A DNA stretch of 64,000 bases from DAMCZI01 sp032095175 (GTDB taxonomy: Bacteria; Bacillota; Clostridia; Clostridiales; Caloramatoraceae). Where the stretch lies: the NCBI GenBank assembly GCA_032095175.1, contig DAMCZI010000015.1, positions 1 to 64,000 on the forward strand, given 5' to 3'. Each line of letters starts with the position of its first letter. Position 1 is the stretch's first letter. Positions 16,393 to 24,855 of the stretch are shown here, piece by piece. The translations under genes and the position numbers were made by a program. Under the pieces are notes generated by a model. That model worked only from the letters and a program-made list of their open reading frames with translations, did no database searches and was not told the DNA's origin.

Positions 16393-16409
16393 CACTCCTT
16401 CTCAAGCAT
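16392..16409 (-). CDS. Five-codon leader ORF coupled to spoIVB (putative)
   Basis: AAGGAGG is followed 11 bases later by ATG CTT GAG AAG GAG TGA. The TGA overlaps the spoIVB ATG (TGATG) and the GAG AAG GAG codons are the Shine-Dalgarno of spoIVB. This could couple spoIVB translation to the leader; it may also be chance. Confidence 0.3.
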   Translation of the reverse strand: MLEKE

Positions 16410-16453
16410 TTTCGTTTTTACCTCCTTTCTTACTAGTTTTAAATTAACCCTTT

Positions 16454-16481
16454 TGTTGTCCACATATACTATAATAAACTT
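16454..16481 (-). promoter_or_regulatory. Possible promoter of spoIVB
   Basis: On the minus strand TTGCAT and TATAGT are spaced 16 bases apart in the gap between recN and spoIVB. Family knowledge would predict sigma-F or sigma-G control, but the match to those consensus sequences is poor, so the class is left open. Coordinates are approximate. Confidence 0.25.
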
Positions 16482-16529
16482 CGTAATAAATGCAAATTGA
16501 AGCCATGATGTAAAGTGTCGCTATTTTTT

Positions 16530-16567
16530 GAAAATAAAAAACAGGAAAATTTTTTCAAATTTTCCTG
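16530..16567 (-). terminator. Terminator of recN
   Basis: CAGGAAAATT pairs with AATTTTCCTG and is followed by TTTTTTATTTT on the minus strand, 12 bases after the recN stop. Confidence 0.88.
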
Positions 16568-16578
16568 CAAAAATTTCT

Positions 16579-18279
16579 TTAATACGCCTTATTTATTCTC
16601 TGCTTTAGCCCATTGGCCAATTCAATAACTTCCTTTGCATGATTTCTTGTCAATTCTGTCAAAACAGCACCACTAAGCATTCTTGCAAGTTCATCAACCC
16701 TTTTATCTTCTTCCAATTGTAATACATTTGTGGTAGTTTTATCATTTTCAACCATTTTTTGAATTTGAAAATGGCTGTCTGCCATTGATGCTATCTGTGG
16801 AAGATGGGTAACACATAATATCTGATGTCCTCTAGAGATAAGATACATCTTTTCTGCTGTAGCCTGTGCAGTTCTTCCACTTATACCAATGTCTATTTCA
16901 TCAAATATCAAAGTAGGTATTCTATCTATATCAGCAATTACGCTTTTTATTGCAAGCATTATTCTTGACATTTCTCCACCAGAAGCAACCTTTGAAAGTG
17001 ATCTCATTGGTTCTCCAGGGTTTGCAGTCATTTTGAAATAAACATTATTCCTTCCATTCTCGGAGAAGTTGTCCATTTCTTCAACTTCAACCTTAAATAA
17101 TGCCTTTTCCATTCCAAGATACTTTAATTCCTTTATAATAAGGCTGCTTAAGTTTTCTGCCGCCTGTCTTCTGGAATCAGTCATATAAACGGCCATTTCC
17201 ATTAGCCTTTCATTATTTTCATCCTTTTTCTTATTTAATTCTTCAAGTACCTCTTCACTTCTTTGTATCTTTGAAAGTTCATTTTCGGCTTCCTCACAGT
17301 ACTTTAGTATTTCCTCTATTGAACCTCCATATTTTCTTTTAAGCCTGTTTAGTAAATCAAGTCTGTTTTCAATTTCTTCGAGTTCCTCAGGATTAAACTC
17401 AATTTTATCCTTATAATCTCTTATCTCATCTATTATCCCTTCAAGCTTGTAGTAAACGTCTTCAATACCTTCCTTTATGGATTTTAAGCTATCATCAAAC
17501 CTTACTATTGTATCCATCTGGGATATGCTTTTTCCTATCTCATCATATACAGACTCACATTCCATACCCTCATGTAATCTTCCAAAAACACCTGCAAGAA
17601 CCGTATATATTCTTTCTGCATTTACAAGTATCTCTTTTCTCTTTGCCAGTTCTTCATCTTCTCCCACCTTAAGGGATGCATCATTAATCTCTTCTATCTG
17701 AAATGAAAGTAAATCTATTCTTCTAAGCTTGTACTGTTCATCTGCAGTAAGTTTTTGTATTTCCTTTTCAAGTTCCTTGTTTTCATAATATAACTTTTGA
17801 TATTCATCCTTACAGGATTTAAATTTATCATCACAAAAGGAATCTAAAATATTAATATGTGTGTCCTCATTCAAAAGTGATTGGTGCTCATGCTGACCAT
17901 GTATATCAACCAACAGCTTTCCAACCTGCTTTAAGAACCCCATGGTTACAGTTTTACCATTTATCCTTGAAATACTTCTGCCATTCTGATTGATTTCCCT
18001 CGATATGATGATTAAATCCTCATTCTCTATTCCATTCTCATCAAGTATGTAAAAAAGTTCTTCTCCAAAGTTCTCAAATACACCTTCCACGTATGCAAAC
18101 TCTTCACCAGACCTTATTATATCCTTATTCTGCTTATCTCCAAGTATAAAATTTATTGAATCAATCAGTATGGATTTACCGGTTCCTGTTTCTCCTGTTA
18201 AAACATTAAAACCCTTTGCAAAGTGTATTTCAAGACTCTCAATTAGGGCAAAATTTTTAATATGTAGTTCAAGGAGCAT
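16579..18279 (-). CDS. recN: DNA repair protein RecN
   Basis: RecN is an SMC-like ATPase acting in double-strand break repair. The N-terminal half-domain has Walker A GETGTGKS at about 29-36; a long coiled coil (about 150-360, many KLEE/ELEK heptads) follows; and the C-terminal half has the ABC signature region SGGEMSRIMLAIK and Walker B LIFDEIDIGISG. The length of 566 is normal. GGAGG precedes the ATG at 18279. It is the last gene of the run dxs-tlyA-nadK-argR-recN, with 11 bases to argR, and ends at a strong terminator. Confidence 0.95.
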   Translation of the reverse strand: MLLELHIKNFALIESLEIHFAKGFNVLTGETGTGKSILIDSINFILGDKQNKDIIRSGEEFAYVEGVFENFGEELFYILDENGIENEDLIIISREINQNGRSISRINGKTVTMGFLKQVGKLLVDIHGQHEHQSLLNEDTHINILDSFCDDKFKSCKDEYQKLYYENKELEKEIQKLTADEQYKLRRIDLLSFQIEEINDASLKVGEDEELAKRKEILVNAERIYTVLAGVFGRLHEGMECESVYDEIGKSISQMDTIVRFDDSLKSIKEGIEDVYYKLEGIIDEIRDYKDKIEFNPEELEEIENRLDLLNRLKRKYGGSIEEILKYCEEAENELSKIQRSEEVLEELNKKKDENNERLMEMAVYMTDSRRQAAENLSSLIIKELKYLGMEKALFKVEVEEMDNFSENGRNNVYFKMTANPGEPMRSLSKVASGGEMSRIMLAIKSVIADIDRIPTLIFDEIDIGISGRTAQATAEKMYLISRGHQILCVTHLPQIASMADSHFQIQKMVENDKTTTNVLQLEEDKRVDELARMLSGAVLTELTRNHAKEVIELANGLKQRINKAY

Positions 18280-18290
18280 TTTAAATCCTC

Positions 18291-18743
18291 CTATTCATCT
18301 AAAAGTTTTCTAAACTTCATAACTAGTTCCTGACAGCGCTCGTTTGAACGTGCAAGAACAAATATTGTATTGTCCCCTGCAAGTGTTCCAACGATTCCAT
18401 CCCACCCTAGTGAATCTATTGCCTCTGCAGCAGCCGAAGCAGAACCGGATATTGTTTTAAATACAATTGTATTACCAACATAGTCCAAATGTATAACTGT
18501 TTGAGTAAATATAGAAACCAGCTTTTCTGATATAGCACTTTCACTGTGTGCAATAGAAGCATACTTGTATCTTCCACTTTCAGACATTACCTTAATAAGC
18601 TTTAGCTCCTTTATATCCCTTGAAACTGTTGCCTGGGTAATATCCATTCCAAGCCTTCTTAATTCATCAACAAGTTCCTCCTGCGTCTCTATATCCTTTT
18701 GACTTATAAGTTCTAATATCTTTGCTTGCCTTGTAATCTTCAT
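18291..18743 (-). CDS. argR: Arginine repressor ArgR
   Basis: The 150-residue repressor has an N-terminal winged helix (about 1-70, with DITQATVSRDIKELKLIKV as recognition region) and a C-terminal hexamerisation and arginine-binding domain with GTLAGDNTIFVLARS. It senses arginine and represses biosynthesis. No arginine genes are in the window; its place next to recN is conserved in Firmicutes (ahrC-recN). Its start overlaps the nadK stop by four bases (ATGA). Confidence 0.95.
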   Translation of the reverse strand: MKITRQAKILELISQKDIETQEELVDELRRLGMDITQATVSRDIKELKLIKVMSESGRYKYASIAHSESAISEKLVSIFTQTVIHLDYVGNTIVFKTISGSASAAAEAIDSLGWDGIVGTLAGDNTIFVLARSNERCQELVMKFRKLLDE

Positions 18744-19621
18744 CTTCCAACACCTTTCTCCCCAAACATTGTTCTTTCTTTAAGCTTTGTCCTTAAAACG
18801 TCATAGAAACTTCTGTTTGACACCTTAATCAATTTAGCTGAAAATGGCGCCTTCTTTATAACTACCTTGTCACCATCCTTCAGCTTATAACCCTGTTGTC
18901 CATCTGCTGTAAGGTAAACTTCTTGATAATTATTAACTATATTTATTTCAATAATTTCATCCCTAGAAACAACGATTGAACGCGAACTTAAAGAATGTGG
19001 GCAAATTGGAGTAATTAAAATAACGTCAACCCAGGGACTAATTATTGGACCTCCAGCAGATAGTGAATATGCAGTGGAACCTGTTGGAGTTGATACCAAC
19101 ATTCCATCACCACTATATGTATCTACATAACTACCATTAATATATGTTTCCAATGTTATTATCCTTGAAAGTGTTCCCCTTGTTATTCCAACATCATTTA
19201 AACAATAAAAGTTCTCAACTTCAACTCCATCCTTTATTACAGAGGCCTCTATAAGCATCCTTTCCTCTATTTTATACTGCCCTTCTAGTATTCTTTCCAA
19301 AGAAGCAAAAAGATCCTCTGTCTCCACCTCTGTAATAAACCCGAGATGCCCAAGATTAACCCCTAGTATAGGAGTTCCAAGCCATAGAATCTGTCGTGCT
19401 ACACCTAAAAGAGTACCATCACCTCCAAGTACCATAACAAAATCAGCTTGTTTATATATCTCAAGTGGTGAAAGGGCCAAGTCCTGTCTTTTCAACTGCT
19501 CTGCAGCAATTTCAGGTAAAAAAACCTGGCATTTTTTCTCTTCCAGCCATTCAACGATCTTCGCTGTAAATTTCAAACCTATGTCCTTCGTTAAATTAAC
19601 AATTATTCCTGCTTTCTCCAT
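18740..19621 (-). CDS. nadK: NAD kinase
   Basis: The enzyme phosphorylates NAD to NADP. The motif GGDGTLLGVAR (about residues 74-84) is the catalytic Gly-rich turn, and STPTGSTAYSLSAGGP carries the NAD-binding loop. The length of 293 matches bacterial NadK/PpnK. It lies 21 bases after tlyA and overlaps argR, so the run is one transcript. The start at 19621 (MEKAGIIVNLTKD) is preceded by a GGTGG-type site. Confidence 0.95.
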   Translation of the reverse strand: MEKAGIIVNLTKDIGLKFTAKIVEWLEEKKCQVFLPEIAAEQLKRQDLALSPLEIYKQADFVMVLGGDGTLLGVARQILWLGTPILGVNLGHLGFITEVETEDLFASLERILEGQYKIEERMLIEASVIKDGVEVENFYCLNDVGITRGTLSRIITLETYINGSYVDTYSGDGMLVSTPTGSTAYSLSAGGPIISPWVDVILITPICPHSLSSRSIVVSRDEIIEINIVNNYQEVYLTADGQQGYKLKDGDKVVIKKAPFSAKLIKVSNRSFYDVLRTKLKERTMFGEKGVGR

Positions 19622-19642
19622 GGGTTCACCACCTATTATGGT

Positions 19643-20464
19643 TTATTTTGCAAGCTCACCGTGGGATCTATCAACCACGTCTTTAACCTCAATCTCAAAT
19701 TCAGAATTTAAATTGCATTCTTCTTTATTATATACAAAATATGAAAGATATTCTATATTACCTTCTGGTCCTTTTATTGGAGAAAAGGTCAATTCCTTTA
19801 ATTTAAAACCCAATTTGCAAATTGCAGGAATTACATTCATTAAAACCTCTTCATGGATTTCAGGTTCTCTTACAACTCCTTTTTTGCCTACCTTTTCTCT
19901 TCCTGCTTCAAATTGTGGTTTAACAAGAGCAACAAGCTCTCCCCCTTCCTTCATTAACTCCTTTACAGCTGGTACTACAAGCTTTAGAGATATGAAGGCA
20001 ACATCTATAGATACAAAATCCAGCATCTGTCCAATGTCCTCAGGCTTTACATATCTAATGTTAGTCCTTTCCATGCAAACAACTCTTTCATCATTTCTTA
20101 ACTCCCATGCAAGTTGTCCATAACCAACATCAACAGCAAATACTTTACTTGCTCCATTTTTAAGCATACAATCTGTAAAGCCGCCAGTTGATGCGCCAAC
20201 ATCCATTGCTACCTTGTCTTTTAAGTCAAGACCAAACTCGGATATTGCCTTTTCAAGCTTTAATCCTCCTCTGCTTACGTAGGGTATGGCCTCACCCTTT
20301 ACAAATATTTCAGCATCATCCTTTACTTTTTCTCCTGCCTTATCAACTCTTACATTATCAACAAATACAAGGCCTGCCATTATATTTTTTCTTGCTTTTT
20401 CCCTTGTGTCAAAGTATCCCTTGTCTACAAGTAAAACGTCAATTCTTTCCTTGCTATCTCCCAT
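19643..20464 (-). CDS. tlyA: TlyA family rRNA 2'-O-methyltransferase
   Basis: The protein has an N-terminal S4 RNA-binding domain (about 6-65, RIDVLLVDKGYFDTREKAR) and an RrmJ/FtsJ-like methyltransferase domain with AMDVGASTGGFTDCML as SAM-binding motif I and LVKPQFEAGR as a later motif. TlyA methylates ribose in 16S and/or 23S rRNA. Length is 273. Position between dxs and nadK is conserved in Firmicutes (yqxC in B. subtilis). GGGAGAAGAAG precedes the ATG at 20464. Confidence 0.92.
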   Translation of the reverse strand: MGDSKERIDVLLVDKGYFDTREKARKNIMAGLVFVDNVRVDKAGEKVKDDAEIFVKGEAIPYVSRGGLKLEKAISEFGLDLKDKVAMDVGASTGGFTDCMLKNGASKVFAVDVGYGQLAWELRNDERVVCMERTNIRYVKPEDIGQMLDFVSIDVAFISLKLVVPAVKELMKEGGELVALVKPQFEAGREKVGKKGVVREPEIHEEVLMNVIPAICKLGFKLKELTFSPIKGPEGNIEYLSYFVYNKEECNLNSEFEIEVKDVVDRSHGELAK

Positions 20465-20475
20465 CTTCTTCTCCC

Positions 20476-22335
20476 TTAAATATTTTTAAGTATGGTTTCA
20501 TATATTCCATCAGCATCTAAACAATATTTTTTATATAAAATTTCAGTACTTCCATGTGTAATAAATTCATCAGGATAACCAAGGTTAACAACTTTTCCCT
20601 TATAATCCTTAGTAGAAAGAAATTCAAGTATTCCAGAGCCAAAACCTCCTGCTCTATAGTTATCCTCAACTGTAATAATTAAATCATGGTCCATAATTAT
20701 ATCTTCAAGCATAACCCTGTCATAGGGCTTTATAAATCTACAATTTACAAGTGTTGCATCTATATTATTCCTCTTTAGCATATCCAAAGCTTTATAGGCT
20801 GTTTGAACCATTTTGCCAACTGCTAAAATCGCAACTTTATTTCCACTCTTTATTTTTTCCCATTTGCCCTTTATAATTTCACTATAATTTTCAAATTCAA
20901 CTTCATAATCTCCTCCCCTTGGATATCTTATGGCAATCGGCCCATCAGTATAGCCAAAGCACCACTTCAGCATATTCCTGAATTCTTTTATATCCTTTGG
21001 AGATAAAATTGTTAAGTTTGGCAAGTGTCTTAAATATGATAAATCCAATACTCCCTGATGAGTTTCTCCATCTTCTCCTACTATACCTGCCCTATCAACC
21101 CCAATTATCACCGGAAGATTTTGAATACATACATCATGAACTACCTGATCATAAGCTCTTTGAAGGAAGGTGGAATAAACTGCAAAAACAGGTCTTAACC
21201 CATTTGCTGCAAGGCCTGCTGCAAATGTAACTGCATGCTGTTCAGCAATTCCAACATCAAAAAATCTTTTGGGAAATTTTTCAGAAAATAACCTTAAACC
21301 GGTGCCATCTCTCATCGCTGCTGTTATTGCCACCAGTTTGTCATTAACTTCAGCTTCCTTAACCATCTCTTCTCCAAATGCCTTGGAATAGTTCATCTTT
21401 GACACTGTAAGTTTCTTTCCAGTCTCTATCTCAAAGGGGTCTATACCATGGAATATATCAGGATTTTTTTCAGCATAGTAGTATCCTTTTCCTTTTTTAG
21501 TTACAACATGAACAAGTACTGGCCCCTTAATATTCTTTGCCCTTTTTAAAACATCAATCATTTTCTCAATATCATGGCCATCTATTGGTCCAAGATATGT
21601 AAACCCTAATTCCTCAAAGAACATTCCCTGAATTAGAAGGTATTTAAGACTTTCTTTAAGCTTTTCTGTTGACCTGAATAAGTTGTTCCCTATTGCAGGT
21701 ATTCGTTTTACAATATTCTCTATATCATCTCTAAAATTGAGATAGGCTGGTTCCGTTCTTATTTTGCTAAGATATGTAGAGAGCCCCCCAACATTATGAG
21801 ATATTGACATTTCGTTATCATTAAGTACTACTATAATATTTTTATTGGAATTTCCAGCATCATTTAATGCCTCAAAGGCCATTCCGCCAGTTAATGCACC
21901 ATCTCCAATGACAGCAACAACGTTGTATTTCTCATTTTTTATATCCCTGGCACATGCAAAGCCAAGAGCTGCTGAGATGGATGTACTGCTGTGTCCTGCT
22001 GCAAAAAAGTCATATTCGCTTTCCTTAGGTTTTGGAAAGCCACTTAATCCCTGATACTTTCTTAAGGTATCAAACATATCTTTTCTTCCTGTTAATATCT
22101 TATGTACATATGTTTGATGACCTACATCCCATAAAATTTTATCCTGAGGCATGCCAAATACCCTATTCAAAGCAAGGGTTAATTCAACAATGCCAAGGTT
22201 TGAGGCCAAATGTCCTCCTGTTTTTGATACCTTATCTATTAAAAAGGTCCTAATCTCATCAGCTAACTGGTAAAGTTGACTGGTTGTGAGACCTTTAATG
22301 TCTTGTGGAAAATTAACATCCTCAAGTATTGCCAT
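20476..22335 (-). CDS. dxs: 1-deoxy-D-xylulose-5-phosphate synthase
   Basis: Dxs condenses pyruvate and glyceraldehyde 3-phosphate in the first step of the MEP isoprenoid pathway using thiamin diphosphate. GHQTYVHKILTGR, AAGHSSTSISAALG and the ThDP motif GDGALTGGMAFEALNDAG are intact, followed by YLGPIDGHD, the catalytic IAEQHAVTFAAGLA and a C-terminal transketolase domain. Length is 619. With ispA upstream it puts two steps of isoprenoid synthesis around the OLE RNA-oapA pair. A family A repeat occupies the gap between oapA and dxs. Confidence 0.96.
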   Translation of the reverse strand: MAILEDVNFPQDIKGLTTSQLYQLADEIRTFLIDKVSKTGGHLASNLGIVELTLALNRVFGMPQDKILWDVGHQTYVHKILTGRKDMFDTLRKYQGLSGFPKPKESEYDFFAAGHSSTSISAALGFACARDIKNEKYNVVAVIGDGALTGGMAFEALNDAGNSNKNIIVVLNDNEMSISHNVGGLSTYLSKIRTEPAYLNFRDDIENIVKRIPAIGNNLFRSTEKLKESLKYLLIQGMFFEELGFTYLGPIDGHDIEKMIDVLKRAKNIKGPVLVHVVTKKGKGYYYAEKNPDIFHGIDPFEIETGKKLTVSKMNYSKAFGEEMVKEAEVNDKLVAITAAMRDGTGLRLFSEKFPKRFFDVGIAEQHAVTFAAGLAANGLRPVFAVYSTFLQRAYDQVVHDVCIQNLPVIIGVDRAGIVGEDGETHQGVLDLSYLRHLPNLTILSPKDIKEFRNMLKWCFGYTDGPIAIRYPRGGDYEVEFENYSEIIKGKWEKIKSGNKVAILAVGKMVQTAYKALDMLKRNNIDATLVNCRFIKPYDRVMLEDIIMDHDLIITVEDNYRAGGFGSGILEFLSTKDYKGKVVNLGYPDEFITHGSTEILYKKYCLDADGIYETILKNI

Positions 22336-22357
22336 AATTTTTACCTCATCATACTAT

Positions 22358-22468
22358 ATATAAATCGTAAAATTCTTTACATTTTGGTTTTTTAAACAGC
22401 CCTGCAGTATTGGTTCGACCTTAGGATGTTTAAAAAGGCAGAATGTAATAGAATTTTTGATTTTATAT
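22358..22468 (+). repeat. Family A interspersed palindromic element, copy A2
   Basis: Arms AAAATTCTTTACATTTTGG (22369 on) and GAATGTAATAGAATTTT (to 22457) enclose the core GGTTCGACCTTAGGATG. The inner TTTTTTAAACA pairs with TGTTTAAAAA. It fills nearly the whole oapA-dxs gap and is the inverted counterpart of A1. Confidence 0.8.
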
Positions 22469-23053
22469 TTATTTTCTTTTGATTGTTTCAATCAACCATG
22501 CTACACTAAATACGATATTGTTGCTTTGCGTAATTGCTAAACTTTTACCAATAGCCTTGCCTCCAACTGTCAATGATGCAATTAAAGCGCTTAATAATAA
22601 AGTTATTATGGTCTTATATTTTGCATCAGACATTAGAATTATTCTTGTAACAATAACCGCACCAATTGTACCACTTATAACACTGCTTACATCACCTATA
22701 ACATCATTACAAAAGTTTGATACCTTGTCAGCATTTCTTATCAAGTATACCGATGTCTTGGCTCCCTTAACCTTTCTAGAAGCCATTGAATGAAACGGCA
22801 CTTCGTCTGCTGCTGTAACAGCAACTCCTATTATATCAAATAATATTCCCATAGATATTATTGCTGCCAAAATCAGAAATGCCACAAAGAGGCCAACATT
22901 TGAAAGAAGTAAGTCTGAAGTATAGCTAATGGTAGCTGAAATAACGAAAGTCCAAAAAATAATTCCAAAGACCCATTTATAGTTGCATTTTGGGCCACTT
23001 ATATTTTTTTTATAAAGTTTAACAGGCTTTTTATCTTTGCCTTTTTCTTTCAT
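22469..23053 (-). CDS. oapA: OLE RNA-associated membrane protein OapA
   Basis: The 194-residue protein is basic at the N terminus and has at least four hydrophobic helices (about 28-48, 53-78, 122-141 and 148-166). Between helices 2 and 3 lies a charged loop with DVIGD (Asp117 to Asp121), the DxxxD motif described for OapA, which binds OLE RNA and places it at the membrane. The segment FDIIGVAVTAADEVPFHSM faintly recalls CNNM/DUF21 ion-transport folds, an inference only. AAGGTGA lies eight bases before the ATG at 23053. It starts 24 bases after the 3' end of the OLE RNA; that arrangement is the strongest evidence for the call. Confidence 0.9.
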   Translation of the reverse strand: MKEKGKDKKPVKLYKKNISGPKCNYKWVFGIIFWTFVISATISYTSDLLLSNVGLFVAFLILAAIISMGILFDIIGVAVTAADEVPFHSMASRKVKGAKTSVYLIRNADKVSNFCNDVIGDVSSVISGTIGAVIVTRIILMSDAKYKTIITLLLSALIASLTVGGKAIGKSLAITQSNNIVFSVAWLIETIKRK

Positions 23054-23077
23054 ATATATATCACCTTATGTATGTTA

Positions 23078-23652
23078 GGTGACAGTATAAGAGGTTAAGT
23101 TTGCGGCTTAGGTCCAGCAGGCTTTCCCATTTTTGAGACCACAGCGTCGCCACTGCGGCGGTTTCCCTTTGACCAAAAATACATAACGTTACCGTATATG
23201 TGGCTGAATTACCACTTAGTCCACACTGCAATCCCTCTCATACTTTAAAATACAGTCTAGGAGTTTTCCTCAACAGCGCAATCCATTTCTAGCCTCTTTT
23301 GCAAAACTGATTTCCTATAGCGATAGTCTACATTCAAAGGCCTTTCGAATATAAACCTGATCTATCATCCGCCAGCTTCACTCAAGGCAGGCTACACTGC
23401 ATGCAGCTTTTAACAACCGCAGTGCAGGTTTAATCCCATGCCGTAATCTATTATAAGACCACGCACATGGGTCTCCACGAAGGTAGGGTCGATTGCGCAT
23501 GCCATTGCGGTCGCCCCATCCTCCTTACTCCCAGCACCAGCCCACTACTGGGCGTAGCAGGCCAGCACAAGGAACTTCATCGATGTGCCCTTTGACGGAT
23601 TTTTAGCCCCGTCTTCAAAATGGATGTCACTGACTAGAATACTGCGTCACCC
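23078..23652 (-). ncRNA. ole: OLE RNA (ornate, large, extremophilic RNA)
   Basis: A stretch of about 575 bases between ispA and oapA is more GC-rich than its surroundings and has no ORF. On the minus strand the 5' end GGUGAC-GC-AGUA pairs with the 3' end UACUGUCACC, a 10-bp closing helix with a two-base bulge. Inside are many conserved-looking GC stretches such as GGGGCGACCGCAAUGGCAUG, GUGGAGACCCAUGUGCGUGG and GGCGACGCUGUGGUCUC. Size, location between ispA and the oapA membrane gene, and terminal pairing fit the OLE RNA class, one of the largest structured bacterial RNAs. OLE with OapA forms a membrane ribonucleoprotein linked in Bacillus halodurans to tolerance of cold, alcohol and altered magnesium. 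The ends are taken from the helix and may be off by a few bases. Confidence 0.93.
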
Positions 23653-23731
23653 AAACAAAATAATATTTTATCATATTTTATATGCTTAAAACAATATTAC
23701 AATATTACATTACTGTTATACAATACATTCT

Positions 23732-24610
23732 TTAGTTCTTTCTGTTAAGAAGATAAAGGGTTAATTCGCCTAAAAATCCTGATGCATCAAGGCTTTTAGC
23801 AATATCATATGCATTCTCTGAATACTTGTTTGCCATTTCCTTTGACTTTTGAATTCCAAGAATACTGACAAAGGTTGATTTTCCCTCAGCTTCATCTTTC
23901 CCTATACTCTTTCCTAAGATACTGCTGTCTCCTTCATAATCAAGTATATCATCAACTATCTGAAAAGCAATTCCTAGATTTCTGCTATATTCACCGACTA
24001 AATCCATTCTTTCCGTTTTTCCCGATATAATGCACCCTAGAAGTGCTGATGCTTCGATTAATGCCCCAGTCTTTCTCCTATGCATATCCTGTAATTCCTT
24101 AAGATCCATAGAACTGTTTTCACTTTCTATATCAATTACCTGTCCACCTATCATGCCTTTAACACCTGAAGAAGCTGCAACAATTTCAGCAGCTTTTACA
24201 TATTTTTCACCATAACCTTTTTTAGCTATTTCACTAAGCATAACCTCAAAGGCATAGTTAAGGAGTGCATCTCCAGCAAGTATAGCCTTTGCTTCTCCAA
24301 AAACCACATGGTTTGTTGGTTTTCCTCTTCTCAAGTTATCATTATCCATTGCAGGAAGATCATCATGTATCAATGAGTAGGTATGAATCATCTCCATTGC
24401 ACAGGCAAATGATAGTACATCCTCAATTCTTCCACCTAAAGCCTCGCAGATTGATATGGCAAGAATAGGTCTAATCCTTTTTCCACAAGCTAGCAAGCTG
24501 TATTTCATTGCATCTAAAATATCTCCTGGAGCATCCTCTATTTTCAACAATTCCTCTAAATGGCTATTCACCATATCCTGCTTCAGCTTTAGTATTTCTT
24601 GAAAATTCAC
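23732..24610 (-). CDS. ispA: Geranyl/farnesyl diphosphate synthase (polyprenyl synthetase)
   Basis: The 292-residue all-helical prenyltransferase condenses IPP with DMAPP/GPP to farnesyl diphosphate. The first aspartate-rich motif is DDLPAMDND (about 83-91) with the following LRRGKPTNH, and the second is QIVDDILDYEGD (about 220-231). It overlaps the usual xseA-xseB-ispA block, only two bases after xseB. Downstream is the OLE RNA, so transcription of ispA probably continues into ole-oapA-dxs. ATG at 24610. Confidence 0.94.
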   Translation of the reverse strand: MNFQEILKLKQDMVNSHLEELLKIEDAPGDILDAMKYSLLACGKRIRPILAISICEALGGRIEDVLSFACAMEMIHTYSLIHDDLPAMDNDNLRRGKPTNHVVFGEAKAILAGDALLNYAFEVMLSEIAKKGYGEKYVKAAEIVAASSGVKGMIGGQVIDIESENSSMDLKELQDMHRRKTGALIEASALLGCIISGKTERMDLVGEYSRNLGIAFQIVDDILDYEGDSSILGKSIGKDEAEGKSTFVSILGIQKSKEMANKYSENAYDIAKSLDASGFLGELTLYLLNRKN

Positions 24611-24612
24611 AG

Positions 24613-24855
24613 CTATTCCTCCCTTGGGGTAAAATCTTCCTCTATCATTTCACCCTGAAGCCCCTTTGCAATTACATTAATCTTTGTTTCAGCTTCATCT
24701 AGTTTTTTATTACAGTAGCCTGCAAGCTCCATACCCTCTTGAAACACCTTTATGGATTCCTCAAGGGATAGCTCACCGCCTTCCATCTGCTTTACTATTT
24801 CCTCAAGCCTTTTTATAGCATCCTCAAACTTTAATTCTTTTTTTCCTGCTGCCAT
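24613..24855 (-). CDS. xseB: Exodeoxyribonuclease VII small subunit
   Basis: The 80-residue subunit consists of two helices, with the family signature FEDAIKRLEEIVKQMEGGELSLEESIKVFQEGMEL (parts: RLEEIVKQMEGGELSLEES). It partners XseA to degrade single-stranded DNA. It starts 25 bases inside the end of xseA (24831) and stops two bases before ispA, so the three genes are translationally coupled. Confidence 0.95.
   Translation of the reverse strand: MAAGKKELKFEDAIKRLEEIVKQMEGGELSLEESIKVFQEGMELAGYCNKKLDEAETKINVIAKGLQGEMIEEDFTPREE

Noticed and set aside
22405..22425. GGTTCGACC in family A elements resembles the tRNA T-loop (B box).
   Set aside because: No acceptor, D or anticodon arms can be drawn around it in any copy, and the element folds as one long hairpin, so it is not a tRNA or tRNA relic on present evidence.
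23078..23652. The GC-rich segment between ispA and oapA as part of an rRNA or a group II intron.
   Set aside because: It lacks rRNA core motifs and the domain V/VI sequence of group II introns, and its place and terminal helix fit OLE RNA.
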